Positions 24,604 through 32,526 of a stretch of 45,273 nt of DNA are shown in pieces (the first letter of the stretch is position 1; every line of letters begins with the position of its first letter). Below the pieces are notes generated by a model, which worked only from the letters and a program-made list of their open reading frames with translations, ran no database searches and was not told the origin of the DNA. Source of the stretch: Ralstonia sp. ASV6 (GTDB lineage Bacteria > Pseudomonadota > Gammaproteobacteria > Burkholderiales > Burkholderiaceae); contig NZ_JAELUI010000036.1 of the NCBI RefSeq assembly GCF_016429285.1, forward strand, positions 1 through 45,273, written 5' to 3'. Both the position numbers and the translations under genes were made by a program.

Positions 24604-27600
24604 ATGCTTCTGACCCGCAAACCGGCGGTACAGGACACCAAAACCGCCTCGGCACGTCGTCAGGGCACAGCATCGTTGGCCGGCAGTCTGGCACGCAGCT
24701 TGGCCGGCGCGCTGCCGACCATGGACCGCCGCACCTTCCTCAAGCGCTCCGGCATTGGTGTTGGCGCGGGGCTGGCGGCCACGCAACTCTCGCTGGTGAA
24801 GAAATCGGTGGTGGGCGAGGCTCAGGCCGCCGACGGCAAGGGCGACATCGTTGTGCGTCGTACAGTGTGCTCGCACTGCTCGGTCGGCTGCTCGGTGGAT
24901 GCTGTGGTGCAGAACGGCGTATGGGTGCGTCAGGAGCCGGTGTTCGACTCGCCGATCAACCTGGGCGCGCACTGCGCCAAGGGCGCGGCCCTGCGCGAGC
25001 ACGGCCACGGCGAATACCGCCTCAAGACGCCGATGAAGCTCGTCGATGGCCGTTACCAGCGCATCAGCTGGGAGCAGGCGTTGAACGAGATCGTCGCCAA
25101 GATGCAGACGATCCGCCAGGAAACCGGGCCGGATTCGTTCTTCTTCGTAGGGTCATCCAAACACAGCAACGAGCAGGCGTACCTGTTGCGCAAGTGGGTG
25201 TCGTTCTTCGGCACCAACAATTGCGACCACCAGGCGCGCATCTGCCACAGCACCACCGTGGCCGGCGTGGCCAACACCTGGGGCTACGGCGCGATGACCA
25301 ACTCGTACAACGACATGCAGAACGCCAAGTGCGCGTTGTACATCGGCTCCAACGCGGCCGAGGCGCACCCGGTGTCGATGCTGCATCTGCTGCATGCCAA
25401 GGAAACCGGCTGCAAGGTCATCGTGGTCGACCCGCGCTACACGCGCACGGCGGCCAAGTCTGACGAGTACGTGCGCATCCGCTCGGGCACCGACATCGCG
25501 TTCCTGTTCGGCGTGCTGTATCACATCTTCAAGAACGGCTGGGAAGATAAGCAGTACATCCACGACCGCGTCTACGGCATGGACAAGGTGCGCGAAGAGG
25601 TGTTCGCCAAGTGGACGCCGGACAAGGTGGAAGAGGTATGCGGTGTGCCCGAAGCGCAGGTGTTCAAAGTCGCGCAGATGATGGCGATGAACCGTCCGAG
25701 CACGCTGGTGTGGTGCATGGGCCAGACGCAGCACACCATCGGCAATGCCATCGTGCGTGCGTCGTGCCTGGTGCAACTGGCGCTGGGGAACATCGGCAAG
25801 TCGGGCGGCGGCGCCAACATCTTCCGCGGCCATGACAACGTGCAGGGCGCCACCGACGTTGGTCCCAACCCGGATTCACTGCCGGGCTACTACGGCCTGG
25901 CCACCGGTGCGTGGAAGCACTTCGCCAAGGTGTGGGATGTCGACTACGACTGGATCAAGGGCCGCTTCGCCTCGCAGGCGATGATGGAGAAGTCCGGCAC
26001 GACCGTCTCGCGCTGGGCCGATGCGGTGCTGGAGAAGAACGACCTGATCGACCAGGACAACAACGTTCGCGCCGTCTTCTACTGGGGCCATGCGCCCAAC
26101 TCACAGACGCGCGGGATGGACATCAAGCGCGCGCTCGACAAGATCGATCTGTTGGTGGTGATCGATCCGTATCCGTCGGCCACAGCGGCAATGGCAAACA
26201 TGCCTGCTGCGGACGGTACGGCACCGAACCCGAACCGGGCGGTGTATCTGCTGCCGGCGGCTACGCAGTTCGAAACGCGGGGTTCATGCACGGCCTCCAA
26301 CCGCTCGCTGCAATGGCGCGAGCAGGTGATCGAGCCGCTGTTCGAGTCGCAGCCCGACCACGTCATCATGCAGGCCTTTGCGGATCGGCTCGGCTTCGGC
26401 AAGGAGCTGTCGAAGGGTTGCAAGATCACGGAATACAAGCGCGCCGGCATGACCTGGCGCGAGCCAGAGATCGAATCGATCCTGCGCGAGATCAACCGCG
26501 GCAACTGGACCATCGGCTACACCGGCCAGTCGCCGGAACGCTTGAAGGCCCACATGCGCAACATGCATCTGTTTGATGTGCGCACGCTGCGCTGCAAGGG
26601 CGGCAAAGACCCGGAAACCGGCTACGACCTCACCGGAGACTATTTCGGCCTGCCGTGGCCGTGCTACGGCACACCGGAACTCAAGCACCCCGGCTCGCCC
26701 AACCTGTACGACACGAGCAAGCACGTGATGGAAGGCGGCGGCAACTTCCGCGCCAACTTTGGCGTGGAACGCGACGGCGTCAACCTGCTGGCGGAGGATG
26801 GCTCGTGCTCGCTCGGCTCAGACCTGACCACCGGCTACCCCGAATTCGACCATGTCTTCCTCAAGAAGCTCGGCTGGTGGGATGACCTGACCGACGCCGA
26901 GAAGAAGGCTGCCGAAGGCAAGAATTGGAAGACCGACCTCTCCGGCGGTATCCAACGTGTGGTGATGAAGCATGGCTGCCACCCGTTCGGCAACGCCAAG
27001 GCGCGCGCCATCGTGTGGAACTTCCCGGATGCAATCCCGCAGCACCGCGAGCCGCTGTATTCCACGCGGCCCGACATGGTCGCCAAGTACCCGACGCACG
27101 ACGACAAGAAAGCCTTCTGGCGCCTGCCCACGCTGTACAAGACAGTGCAGCAGCGCAATATCGAGAACAAGGTCTACGAGAAATTCCCGATCATCCTCAC
27201 CTCCGGCCGCCTGGTGGAGTACGAGGGGGGCGGTGAAGAGACGCGCTCGAACCCGTGGCTGGCTGAGTTGCAGCAAGAGAACTTTGTCGAGATCAACCCG
27301 AAGGCTGCGGCCGACCGGGGCATCCGTCACAACGACTTTGTCTGGGTCAAGACGCCGACCGGCGCCCAGATCAAGGTGCGCGCGTTGGTGACGGAGCGTG
27401 TGGGCGTGGACCACGCCTTCATCCCGTTCCACTTCTCGGGCTGGTGGCAGGGCAAGGACCTGCTTGACTACTACCCCGAAGGCGCCCACCCGATCGTGCG
27501 CGGCGAGGCCGTCAACACGGCCACCACGTATGGTTACGACTCGGTGACGATGATGCAGGAAACGAAAACGACGGTCTGCCAGATCGAGCGGTTCGCATAA
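24604..27600 (+). CDS. fdhA: Formate dehydrogenase catalytic (alpha) subunit, Tat-exported, Cys-type
   Basis: Mo- or W-bis-MGD enzyme of 998 residues that oxidises formate to CO2, predicted to act in the periplasm. A long N-region leads to the Tat motif DRRTFLKRS (41-49). The [4Fe-4S] cysteines are C89, C92, C96 and C124. The catalytic residue is C214 in the motif QARICHSTT; the codon is TGC, so this is a cysteine enzyme, not a selenoprotein. The molybdopterin-binding C-terminal domain (about 860-998) includes LTSGRLVEYEGGGEETRSNPWL. The ATG at 24604 is preferred to the GTG at 24595 because AGGTGA lies at 24593-24598. Followed directly by beta- and gamma-subunit genes. Confidence 0.96.
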   Translation: MLLTRKPAVQDTKTASARRQGTASLAGSLARSLAGALPTMDRRTFLKRSGIGVGAGLAATQLSLVKKSVVGEAQAADGKGDIVVRRTVCSHCSVGCSVDAVVQNGVWVRQEPVFDSPINLGAHCAKGAALREHGHGEYRLKTPMKLVDGRYQRISWEQALNEIVAKMQTIRQETGPDSFFFVGSSKHSNEQAYLLRKWVSFFGTNNCDHQARICHSTTVAGVANTWGYGAMTNSYNDMQNAKCALYIGSNAAEAHPVSMLHLLHAKETGCKVIVVDPRYTRTAAKSDEYVRIRSGTDIAFLFGVLYHIFKNGWEDKQYIHDRVYGMDKVREEVFAKWTPDKVEEVCGVPEAQVFKVAQMMAMNRPSTLVWCMGQTQHTIGNAIVRASCLVQLALGNIGKSGGGANIFRGHDNVQGATDVGPNPDSLPGYYGLATGAWKHFAKVWDVDYDWIKGRFASQAMMEKSGTTVSRWADAVLEKNDLIDQDNNVRAVFYWGHAPNSQTRGMDIKRALDKIDLLVVIDPYPSATAAMANMPAADGTAPNPNRAVYLLPAATQFETRGSCTASNRSLQWREQVIEPLFESQPDHVIMQAFADRLGFGKELSKGCKITEYKRAGMTWREPEIESILREINRGNWTIGYTGQSPERLKAHMRNMHLFDVRTLRCKGGKDPETGYDLTGDYFGLPWPCYGTPELKHPGSPNLYDTSKHVMEGGGNFRANFGVERDGVNLLAEDGSCSLGSDLTTGYPEFDHVFLKKLGWWDDLTDAEKKAAEGKNWKTDLSGGIQRVVMKHGCHPFGNAKARAIVWNFPDAIPQHREPLYSTRPDMVAKYPTHDDKKAFWRLPTLYKTVQQRNIENKVYEKFPIILTSGRLVEYEGGGEETRSNPWLAELQQENFVEINPKAAADRGIRHNDFVWVKTPTGAQIKVRALVTERVGVDHAFIPFHFSGWWQGKDLLDYYPEGAHPIVRGEAVNTATTYGYDSVTMMQETKTTVCQIERFA

Positions 27601-27616
27601 GGACGGGGAGATCAAC

Positions 27617-28303
27617 ATGGCACGCATGAAATTCATCTGTGACAGCGAGCGCTGCATCGAATGCAACGCCTGCGCCACGGCCTGCAAGAACGAACACGAG
27701 GTGCCTTGGGGCGTGAATCGGCGCCGCGTGGTCACCATCAATGACGGCATGATCGGAGCGGAAAAATCCATCTCCGTGGCGTGCATGCATTGCTCTGACG
27801 CACCCTGCATGGCGGTCTGCCCCGTCGATTGCTTCTACCGCACCGAAGATGGTGTGGTGCTGCACGACAAGGACGTCTGTATCGGCTGCGGTTACTGCTC
27901 GTACGCGTGTCCGTTTGGCGCGCCGCAGTTCCCCAGCCAAGGCACCTTCGGCGTGCGTGGGAAGATGGACAAGTGCACGTTCTGCTCGGGCGGCCCCGAA
28001 AAGAACGGTAGCGAAGAAGAATTTGAAAAGTACGGCCGCAATCGCCTGGCCGAGGGCAAGCTGCCGCTGTGCGCGGAAATGTGCTCGACCAAGGCGCTGC
28101 TCGGCGGCGACGGCGACGTGATTTCCGACATCTTGCGTAACCGTGTGATGAAGCGCGGCAAGGGCGCAGATTTGTTTGGGTGGGGTACGGCCTATGGTGG
28201 CGCGGGCGGCGCGCAGGGCAAGGGCGGCCAGACAGCTCCGGCTACCCCGCCTGCGCCCGCCGCACCGGGCAAGCCGGAAACGCCCGTCTCAGGAGCGTAT
28301 TGA
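27617..28303 (+). CDS. fdhB: Formate dehydrogenase iron-sulfur (beta) subunit
   Basis: Electron-transfer subunit of 228 residues with four ferredoxin-type cysteine groups: C13/16/19/23, C56/59/64/68, C88/91/94/98 and C120/123/152/156. It passes electrons from the catalytic subunit to the cytochrome b subunit. It has no signal peptide, so it should be exported in complex with the Tat-bearing alpha subunit. Unlike E. coli FdnH it has no C-terminal membrane helix; instead residues 190-228 are a G/A/P-rich tail. The gene starts 16 bases after fdhA and ends two bases before the small lipoprotein gene. Confidence 0.95.
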   Translation: MARMKFICDSERCIECNACATACKNEHEVPWGVNRRRVVTINDGMIGAEKSISVACMHCSDAPCMAVCPVDCFYRTEDGVVLHDKDVCIGCGYCSYACPFGAPQFPSQGTFGVRGKMDKCTFCSGGPEKNGSEEEFEKYGRNRLAEGKLPLCAEMCSTKALLGGDGDVISDILRNRVMKRGKGADLFGWGTAYGGAGGAQGKGGQTAPATPPAPAAPGKPETPVSGAY

Positions 28304-28305
28304 TC

Positions 28306-28542
28306 ATGAAGCCGACCTGGATTGCACTGGCACTGGTCAGCTTGGCCGCACTGCTGGCCGGCTGCGGCGAGCGCGCGCAGACCGCCTTCGCCTCGCATCG
28401 CAAGGACGACGCCCCTGCCTACACGGGCGCCCCCGGCGATCCGTTCATGGCCAAGAACTGGACGCCCGGCGACCGTACGAGCTGGGAGAACCAGATCCGC
28501 GCCCGGGGCCAATACCAGAACGAGTACAACAAGACGCCATGA
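28306..28542 (+). CDS. Small lipoprotein inside the formate dehydrogenase operon
   Basis: Predicted lipoprotein of 78 residues, family not recognised. It has a signal peptide with lipobox LAGC (cysteine at residue 20) and a short polar mature domain (about 58 residues) containing SHRKDDAPAYTG, DPFMAKNWTPGDRTSWENQI and GQYQNEYNK. The ATG at 28306 is preceded by AGGAG (28291-28295) and starts two bases after the fdhB stop; its own stop lies 23 bases before the chosen start of the gamma subunit. Such tight packing argues that it is a real gene and probably a structural or assembly partner of the periplasmic complex. Confidence 0.82.
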   Translation: MKPTWIALALVSLAALLAGCGERAQTAFASHRKDDAPAYTGAPGDPFMAKNWTPGDRTSWENQIRARGQYQNEYNKTP

Positions 28543-28565
28543 CGCGCGCAAGCGGAGGTCCGTCC

Positions 28566-29723
28566 ATGGGCACTTCTTGGAAACATTGGGTGATGACGCT
28601 GCTGCTCGGCGGCGCGGCGATGCTCGCCAGCGCGCAGCAGCCGGCCAGTGCGCCAGCCGCTGCGAATGCACCAGTCAACCCGGCTGTACAGCCGGCGCAG
28701 CCGTTCTCCAACATCGTTTCGGAGAACGTGTTTGATGTGCACAAGCGTGATCTGGCCAAGGAAGCGCAGGACCAGGCTGCGCGTCGCACCACGCAGCCCG
28801 GCAACAACGCGCCGGTCTGGCGCGAAGTCAATTCCGACCAGGCGCATTACGCCAGCATCCCCGGTCTGGAAGCCGGCGTGCTGATCCAGCGCACGGGGCA
28901 AAAATGGCGCCTGTTCCGCAACGGCGTCATCACCGTGTGGGGCGGCTGGCTCGTGGTGCTTGTGCCATTGGTCATCCTCGGTTTCTTCCTGTGGAAGGGG
29001 GCGATCCGTCTGAAGGAAAAGCCGACCGGCCGGAAGATCGAGCGCTTTACGCCCACCGAGCGCTACGTGCACTGGACCATGGCGATCTCCTTCGTCACGT
29101 TGGGCGTGTCTGGCATTGTCATGCTGTGGGGCAAGCATTTCCTGCTGCCGATCCTGGGCCACCAGTTGTTCGGCTGGCTGACGTACGTGCTGAAAAACCT
29201 GCACAACCTGATCGGGCCGCTGTTCACGGTCAGCATCATCGTGGCCTTTGTGATGTGGGTGCGGGACAACCTGCCGCGCGGGATCGATCTGCAGTGGATA
29301 CTGAAGGCCGGCGGTCTGTTTGGCGGCGGTCATGAGCCACCGTCGCATCGCTTCAACGCTGGCGAGAAGCTCTGGTTCTGGGGCGGTCTTGTCCTGTTTG
29401 GGCTGATCCTGTCGGCTTCGGGCTGGATGCTGGATCGCATCGTCCCGGGCGTGGACTATTACCGCAGCACGATGCAGCTGGCCGAGATCATCCATGCCAT
29501 CGCGGCGGTGGGCATGATCTGCATGTCGCTGGGCCATATCTACATGGGCACGATCGGCATGGAGGGTGCGTACCGCGCCATGCGTGATGGCTATGTCGAC
29601 GAAGCCTGGGCCAAGGAGCACCACGAACTCTGGTACGACGACATCAAGGCCGGCAAGATTCCCGCGCAGCGCTCGCAACCGCCTGCGCCGTCGGCACCGA
29701 GCGAGCAGCCTGCCAAACCGTGA
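28566..29723 (+). CDS. fdhC: Formate dehydrogenase cytochrome b (gamma) subunit
   Basis: Membrane subunit of 385 residues that binds two b hemes and passes electrons to quinone. After a signal peptide (about 1-23) come a periplasmic region of about 100 residues, then a first helix (about 115-135) and a four-helix cytochrome b core. Candidate heme histidines are in RYVHWTMAI, NLHNLIGP, EIIHAIAAV and SLGHIYMG. EGAYRAMRDGYVDEAWAKEH after the last helix is typical of FdoI/FdnI-like proteins. The extra N-terminal region makes it longer than E. coli FdnI. An upstream ATG at 28539 overlaps the lipoprotein stop, but GGAGG seven bases before 28566 favours that start. Confidence 0.93.
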   Translation: MGTSWKHWVMTLLLGGAAMLASAQQPASAPAAANAPVNPAVQPAQPFSNIVSENVFDVHKRDLAKEAQDQAARRTTQPGNNAPVWREVNSDQAHYASIPGLEAGVLIQRTGQKWRLFRNGVITVWGGWLVVLVPLVILGFFLWKGAIRLKEKPTGRKIERFTPTERYVHWTMAISFVTLGVSGIVMLWGKHFLLPILGHQLFGWLTYVLKNLHNLIGPLFTVSIIVAFVMWVRDNLPRGIDLQWILKAGGLFGGGHEPPSHRFNAGEKLWFWGGLVLFGLILSASGWMLDRIVPGVDYYRSTMQLAEIIHAIAAVGMICMSLGHIYMGTIGMEGAYRAMRDGYVDEAWAKEHHELWYDDIKAGKIPAQRSQPPAPSAPSEQPAKP

Positions 29724-29758
29724 TACCGCTGACCGCCATCGACTCAAGGAATTTCACC

Positions 29759-30091
29759 ATGCATGCTTTCACGATGACGCGCGCCATGGGGTTGACGCTG
29801 GCTGCTGCTGTGTTGGGCTTGGCTGGCACGCAGGCCGCAGCTAAGTTGCCAGCGCCAACCGAAGAACAGAAGGCCAAGGCCGAAGTGGACAAAGCCAAGG
29901 CGGCCTGGAGCGACAAGGTCGCCGCGTTTCAATTGTGCAAAGCACAAGATAAGGCTGCGATGGCTTACCAGGCCAGCGGCAAGGGCGCGCATACACAGCC
30001 GGGCACGCCGTGCGCCGACCCGGGGCCCTTTGTTCCACCGACGCCGGCTGCGGCCGCGCCAGCAGCATCGGCGCCTGTTGCCAAAGGTTGA
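29759..30091 (+). CDS. Small secreted protein of the formate dehydrogenase operon, function unknown
   Basis: Protein of 110 residues with a signal peptide (cleavage near AAA, about residue 28), a lysine/alanine/glutamate-rich helix (PTEEQKAKAEVDKAKAAWSD), two cysteines (in FQLCKAQDK and GTPCADPG) that could form a disulfide, and a proline/alanine tail. I do not recognise the family. The ATG at 29759 follows AAGGA (29746-29750) and lies 35 bases after the gamma-subunit stop, so co-transcription is likely. A periplasmic accessory or stabilising role is inferred only from location. Confidence 0.75.
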   Translation: MHAFTMTRAMGLTLAAAVLGLAGTQAAAKLPAPTEEQKAKAEVDKAKAAWSDKVAAFQLCKAQDKAAMAYQASGKGAHTQPGTPCADPGPFVPPTPAAAAPAASAPVAKG

Positions 30092-30169
30092 AGCGCCGCC
30101 CATGTTGCGAGTTCATCATCCGGCAGTACAATCGTCCGCTCGCAAGTGAACCCTGACTGGAGGTGACGC

Positions 30170-30712
30170 ATGAAGCAATTCGCGATTGGACTCGCCGTGA
30201 TCGGCCTGATGGCTGGCTGCGCATCGAATACGGGCTCGACGGCCAAGGCGGCTGATTCGGCCATGGCGGCCTCGGCCGTGCTGGCGCCCAAGAGCGGCAG
30301 CACCGTGCAGGGCAGCGTGAAGCTGGTGCAGCAAGGCGACAATCGGGTTGCCATGGCTGTGGATATTTCCGGCTTGCCGGCCAACGGCATGTTCGGTTTC
30401 CACGTGCACGAGAAGGGCGACTGCTCCTCGGCTGATGGCATGAGCGCGGGCGGGCACTTCAACCCGACCGGCCAGCAACACGGCAACCCGGTCAGCGGCC
30501 CGCACCATGCTGGCGACATCCCGATGCTGCAATCCGATGCCAACGGCAAGGCCGTCGGTTCGATCACGCTGTCAGGCGTCACGCTCACGCCCGGTCCGAC
30601 CAGCCTGGTCGGCCACGCGCTGATCGTTCACGCTGGCAAGGATGACTATGTAACCCAACCCACCGGCAATTCCGGCGGGCGCATCGCCTGCGGCGTGATC
30701 GTGGCCAATTGA
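30170..30712 (+). CDS. sodC: Cu/Zn superoxide dismutase, lipoprotein type
   Basis: Periplasmic enzyme of 180 residues that dismutates superoxide. The lipobox LMAGC puts a lipidated cysteine at residue 17, so it is anchored in the envelope. Metal ligands are visible: H78 and H80 in FHVHEKGDC, H96 in GGHFNP, H104, H113 and D116 in HHAGDIP, and the histidine in ALIVHAGKDD. The cysteine pair C85 and that in RIACGVI would form the structural disulfide. It lies between the formate dehydrogenase subunit genes and fdhD, and ends at a strong terminator. Confidence 0.95.
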   Translation: MKQFAIGLAVIGLMAGCASNTGSTAKAADSAMAASAVLAPKSGSTVQGSVKLVQQGDNRVAMAVDISGLPANGMFGFHVHEKGDCSSADGMSAGGHFNPTGQQHGNPVSGPHHAGDIPMLQSDANGKAVGSITLSGVTLTPGPTSLVGHALIVHAGKDDYVTQPTGNSGGRIACGVIVAN

Positions 30713-30767
30713 CCTAAGCCCGCACGCGGCGCCCGCTTGAGAAAGGGGGCGCCAACCGCATGCCTAT

Positions 30768-30796
30768 GCGCACGCTTGCCGTGCGCTTTTTTTTTT
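30768..30796 (+). terminator. Strong intrinsic terminator after sodC
   Basis: Seven-bp stem GCGCACG/CGTGCGC (30768-30774 with 30780-30786), five-base loop, then T10 (30787-30796). A separate GGCGCCC/GGGCGCC stem lies upstream at 30728-30753. Confidence 0.93.
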
Positions 30797-30816
30797 CGGG
30801 CACGCTTGCCGTGCGC
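30770..30816 (+). repeat. Duplicated 17-bp hairpin segment
   Basis: The 17-base sequence starting GCACGCTTGCCG occurs at 30770-30786 and again, exactly, at 30800-30816. Each copy can fold alone. Only the first is followed by a T run; the second ends 24 bases before the fdhD start. Confidence 0.85.
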
Positions 30817-30839
30817 ATGTTTGTTTGAACGAAGATCTG

Positions 30840-31715
30840 ATGCCGCTGCGCCCCGAACTGACCAACGCTTCCGTTCCATTGCTCGACGAAGTCGAAGTGC
30901 TCGACGAGCTGGGCCGCGCACGCGCGGTATACATCCCCGGAGAACGCCCGCTGACGGTCTATCTGGACAAGCGCGAACTCGTCACGCTGATGACGCTGGG
31001 CGGCGCGCCCGAAGCACTCGTGCTCGGCTACCTGCGCAACCAGCGCCTCATCGGCAGCATCGAAGAGATTGCTTCGGTGCAGGTCGATTGGGAAACCGAA
31101 TCAGCCGCCGTCACCACCCGCGCAGGTATTGCCGACCTGGACGAGAAGACCGCCCGCCGCACCGTCACCACCGGCTGCGGGCAGGGCACCGTGTTCGGCT
31201 CGCTGATGGACGAGATCGACACCATCCACCTGCCGCCCGAGGCGCGCATCACGCAAACCACGCTGTACCGCGTGGTCGACACCATCCGCCTGCAGCAGTC
31301 GATCTATAAGCAGGCGGGCTCGGTGCACGGCTGTGCGCTGTTCGATGCGAGCGGCGAACTGCTGATCTTCATTGAAGACGTCGGCCGCCACAACGCCGTG
31401 GACGCCATTGCCGGCCGCATGTGGCTGGAAGGCATGGACGGCAGCGACAAGATCTTCTACACCACTGGGCGCCTGACTTCCGAGATGGTCATCAAGGGCG
31501 CGCAGATGGGCATTCCGTTCCTGCTCACGCGCTCGGGCGTCACGCAGATGGGGCACCAGATGGCTCAACGGGTCAACCTGACCCTGTTTGCGCGGTGCAC
31601 TGGCCGGCACTTCCTGCTCTATGCCGGCCGCGACCGGTTCGTGGCTGAGCCGGAAATGGCCAAGGTGGTCGGCCCGCGTGGTGAACTGCCGCAGGCTGTG
31701 GGCTCAGGCAGCTGA
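30840..31715 (+). CDS. fdhD: Formate dehydrogenase accessory sulfurtransferase FdhD
   Basis: Cytoplasmic protein of 291 residues that transfers sulfur from a cysteine desulfurase to the molybdenum cofactor of formate dehydrogenase. Family motifs are [43 protein letters not shown] and [19 protein letters not shown]. The active-site loop reads [12 protein letters not shown]113 is present, but the position of the second cysteine of the E. coli CxxC pair is a glycine (116). The ATG at 30840 is chosen; TTG at 30825 is also in frame. It lies after the sodC terminator, so it may be transcribed separately. Confidence 0.95.
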   Translation: MPLRPELTNASVPLLDEVEVLDELGRARAVYIPGERPLTVYLDKRELVTLMTLGGAPEALVLGYLRNQRLIGSIEEIASVQVDWETESAAVTTRAGIADLDEKTARRTVTTGCGQGTVFGSLMDEIDTIHLPPEARITQTTLYRVVDTIRLQQSIYKQAGSVHGCALFDASGELLIFIEDVGRHNAVDAIAGRMWLEGMDGSDKIFYTTGRLTSEMVIKGAQMGIPFLLTRSGVTQMGHQMAQRVNLTLFARCTGRHFLLYAGRDRFVAEPEMAKVVGPRGELPQAVGSGS

Positions 31716-31800
31716 TTGGGCCGATAAAGCCCAGGCAAGTCTGCGCCCGGTGCGGGGTTTTCCGTCACAGGTTTGGGAGTACAATCCGCGTTCCAAACGG

Positions 31801-31876
31801 GGATCACCCCGCCGGGCCCGGCAACCGGCGTGACCAAATGGGGACAGTTTTCGCACCGCGAAGCCTGCCCCCATTT
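31801..31876 (+). promoter_or_regulatory. Structured leader upstream of dcd
   Basis: Two hairpins follow a possible -10 element TACAAT (31781-31786). The first (31801-31835) is GC-rich with bulges. The second (31836-31876) pairs AAATGGGG with CCCCATTT, CAG with CTG and TTCGC with GCGAA around an ACC loop. It ends 18 bases before the dcd start codon and has no proper T run. It could be a regulatory leader, or an end signal for fdhD. Confidence 0.5.
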
Positions 31877-31894
31877 GTTCATCCAAGGCATCCC

Positions 31895-32461
31895 ATGAGC
31901 ATCAAATCCGACAAGTGGATCCGCCGTATGGCCGAGCAGCACGGCATGATCGAGCCGTTCGAGCCTGGTCAGGTGCGCGAGTCTGAAGGCCGTCGCATCG
32001 TCTCCTACGGCACGTCGAGCTACGGCTACGACATTCGCTGCGCCGACGAATTCAAGATCTTCACCAACATCAACAGCACCATCGTCGATCCGAAGAACTT
32101 CGACGAGAAGTCGTTTGTCGATTTCAAGGGCGATGTGTGCATCATCCCGCCGAACTCGTTCGCGCTGGCCCGCACGATGGAGTACTTCCGCATCCCGCGC
32201 ACGGTGCTGACCGTGTGTCTGGGCAAGAGCACGTACGCGCGCTGCGGGATCATCGTCAACGTCACGCCGTTCGAGCCCGAGTGGGAAGGCTACGTGACGC
32301 TCGAGTTCTCCAACACCACGCCGCTGCCTGCCAAGATCTACGCTGGCGAGGGCTGCGCGCAGGTGCTGTTCTTCGAGTCCGATGAGGAATGCGAAACCTC
32401 GTACAAGGATCGTGGTGGCAAGTATCAAGGCCAGCACGGTGTGACGCTGCCCAAGACCTAG
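31895..32461 (+). CDS. dcd: dCTP deaminase
   Basis: Cytoplasmic enzyme of 188 residues that deaminates dCTP to dUTP, feeding dTMP synthesis. Characteristic motifs are [39 protein letters not shown] (with the catalytic glutamate region) and [14 protein letters not shown], and the C-terminus [15 protein letters not shown] typical of the homotrimeric Dcd family. Length is normal. The ATG at 31895 starts the family N-terminus [13 protein letters not shown]. Single gene; 65 bases separate it from the decarboxylase gene. Confidence 0.97.
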   Translation: MSIKSDKWIRRMAEQHGMIEPFEPGQVRESEGRRIVSYGTSSYGYDIRCADEFKIFTNINSTIVDPKNFDEKSFVDFKGDVCIIPPNSFALARTMEYFRIPRTVLTVCLGKSTYARCGIIVNVTPFEPEWEGYVTLEFSNTTPLPAKIYAGEGCAQVLFFESDEECETSYKDRGGKYQGQHGVTLPKT

Positions 32462-32526
32462 TTCTTATCGTTGTCCGTTTCCGAGTTTCCGGAGCGGTGT
32501 CTTCCATTTCATCTTAAGGAACGCCG

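Noticed and set aside
25240-25260. Selenocysteine at the FDH active site
   Set aside because: The codon at the catalytic position is TGC (cysteine), not TGA, so no selenocysteine insertion is needed.
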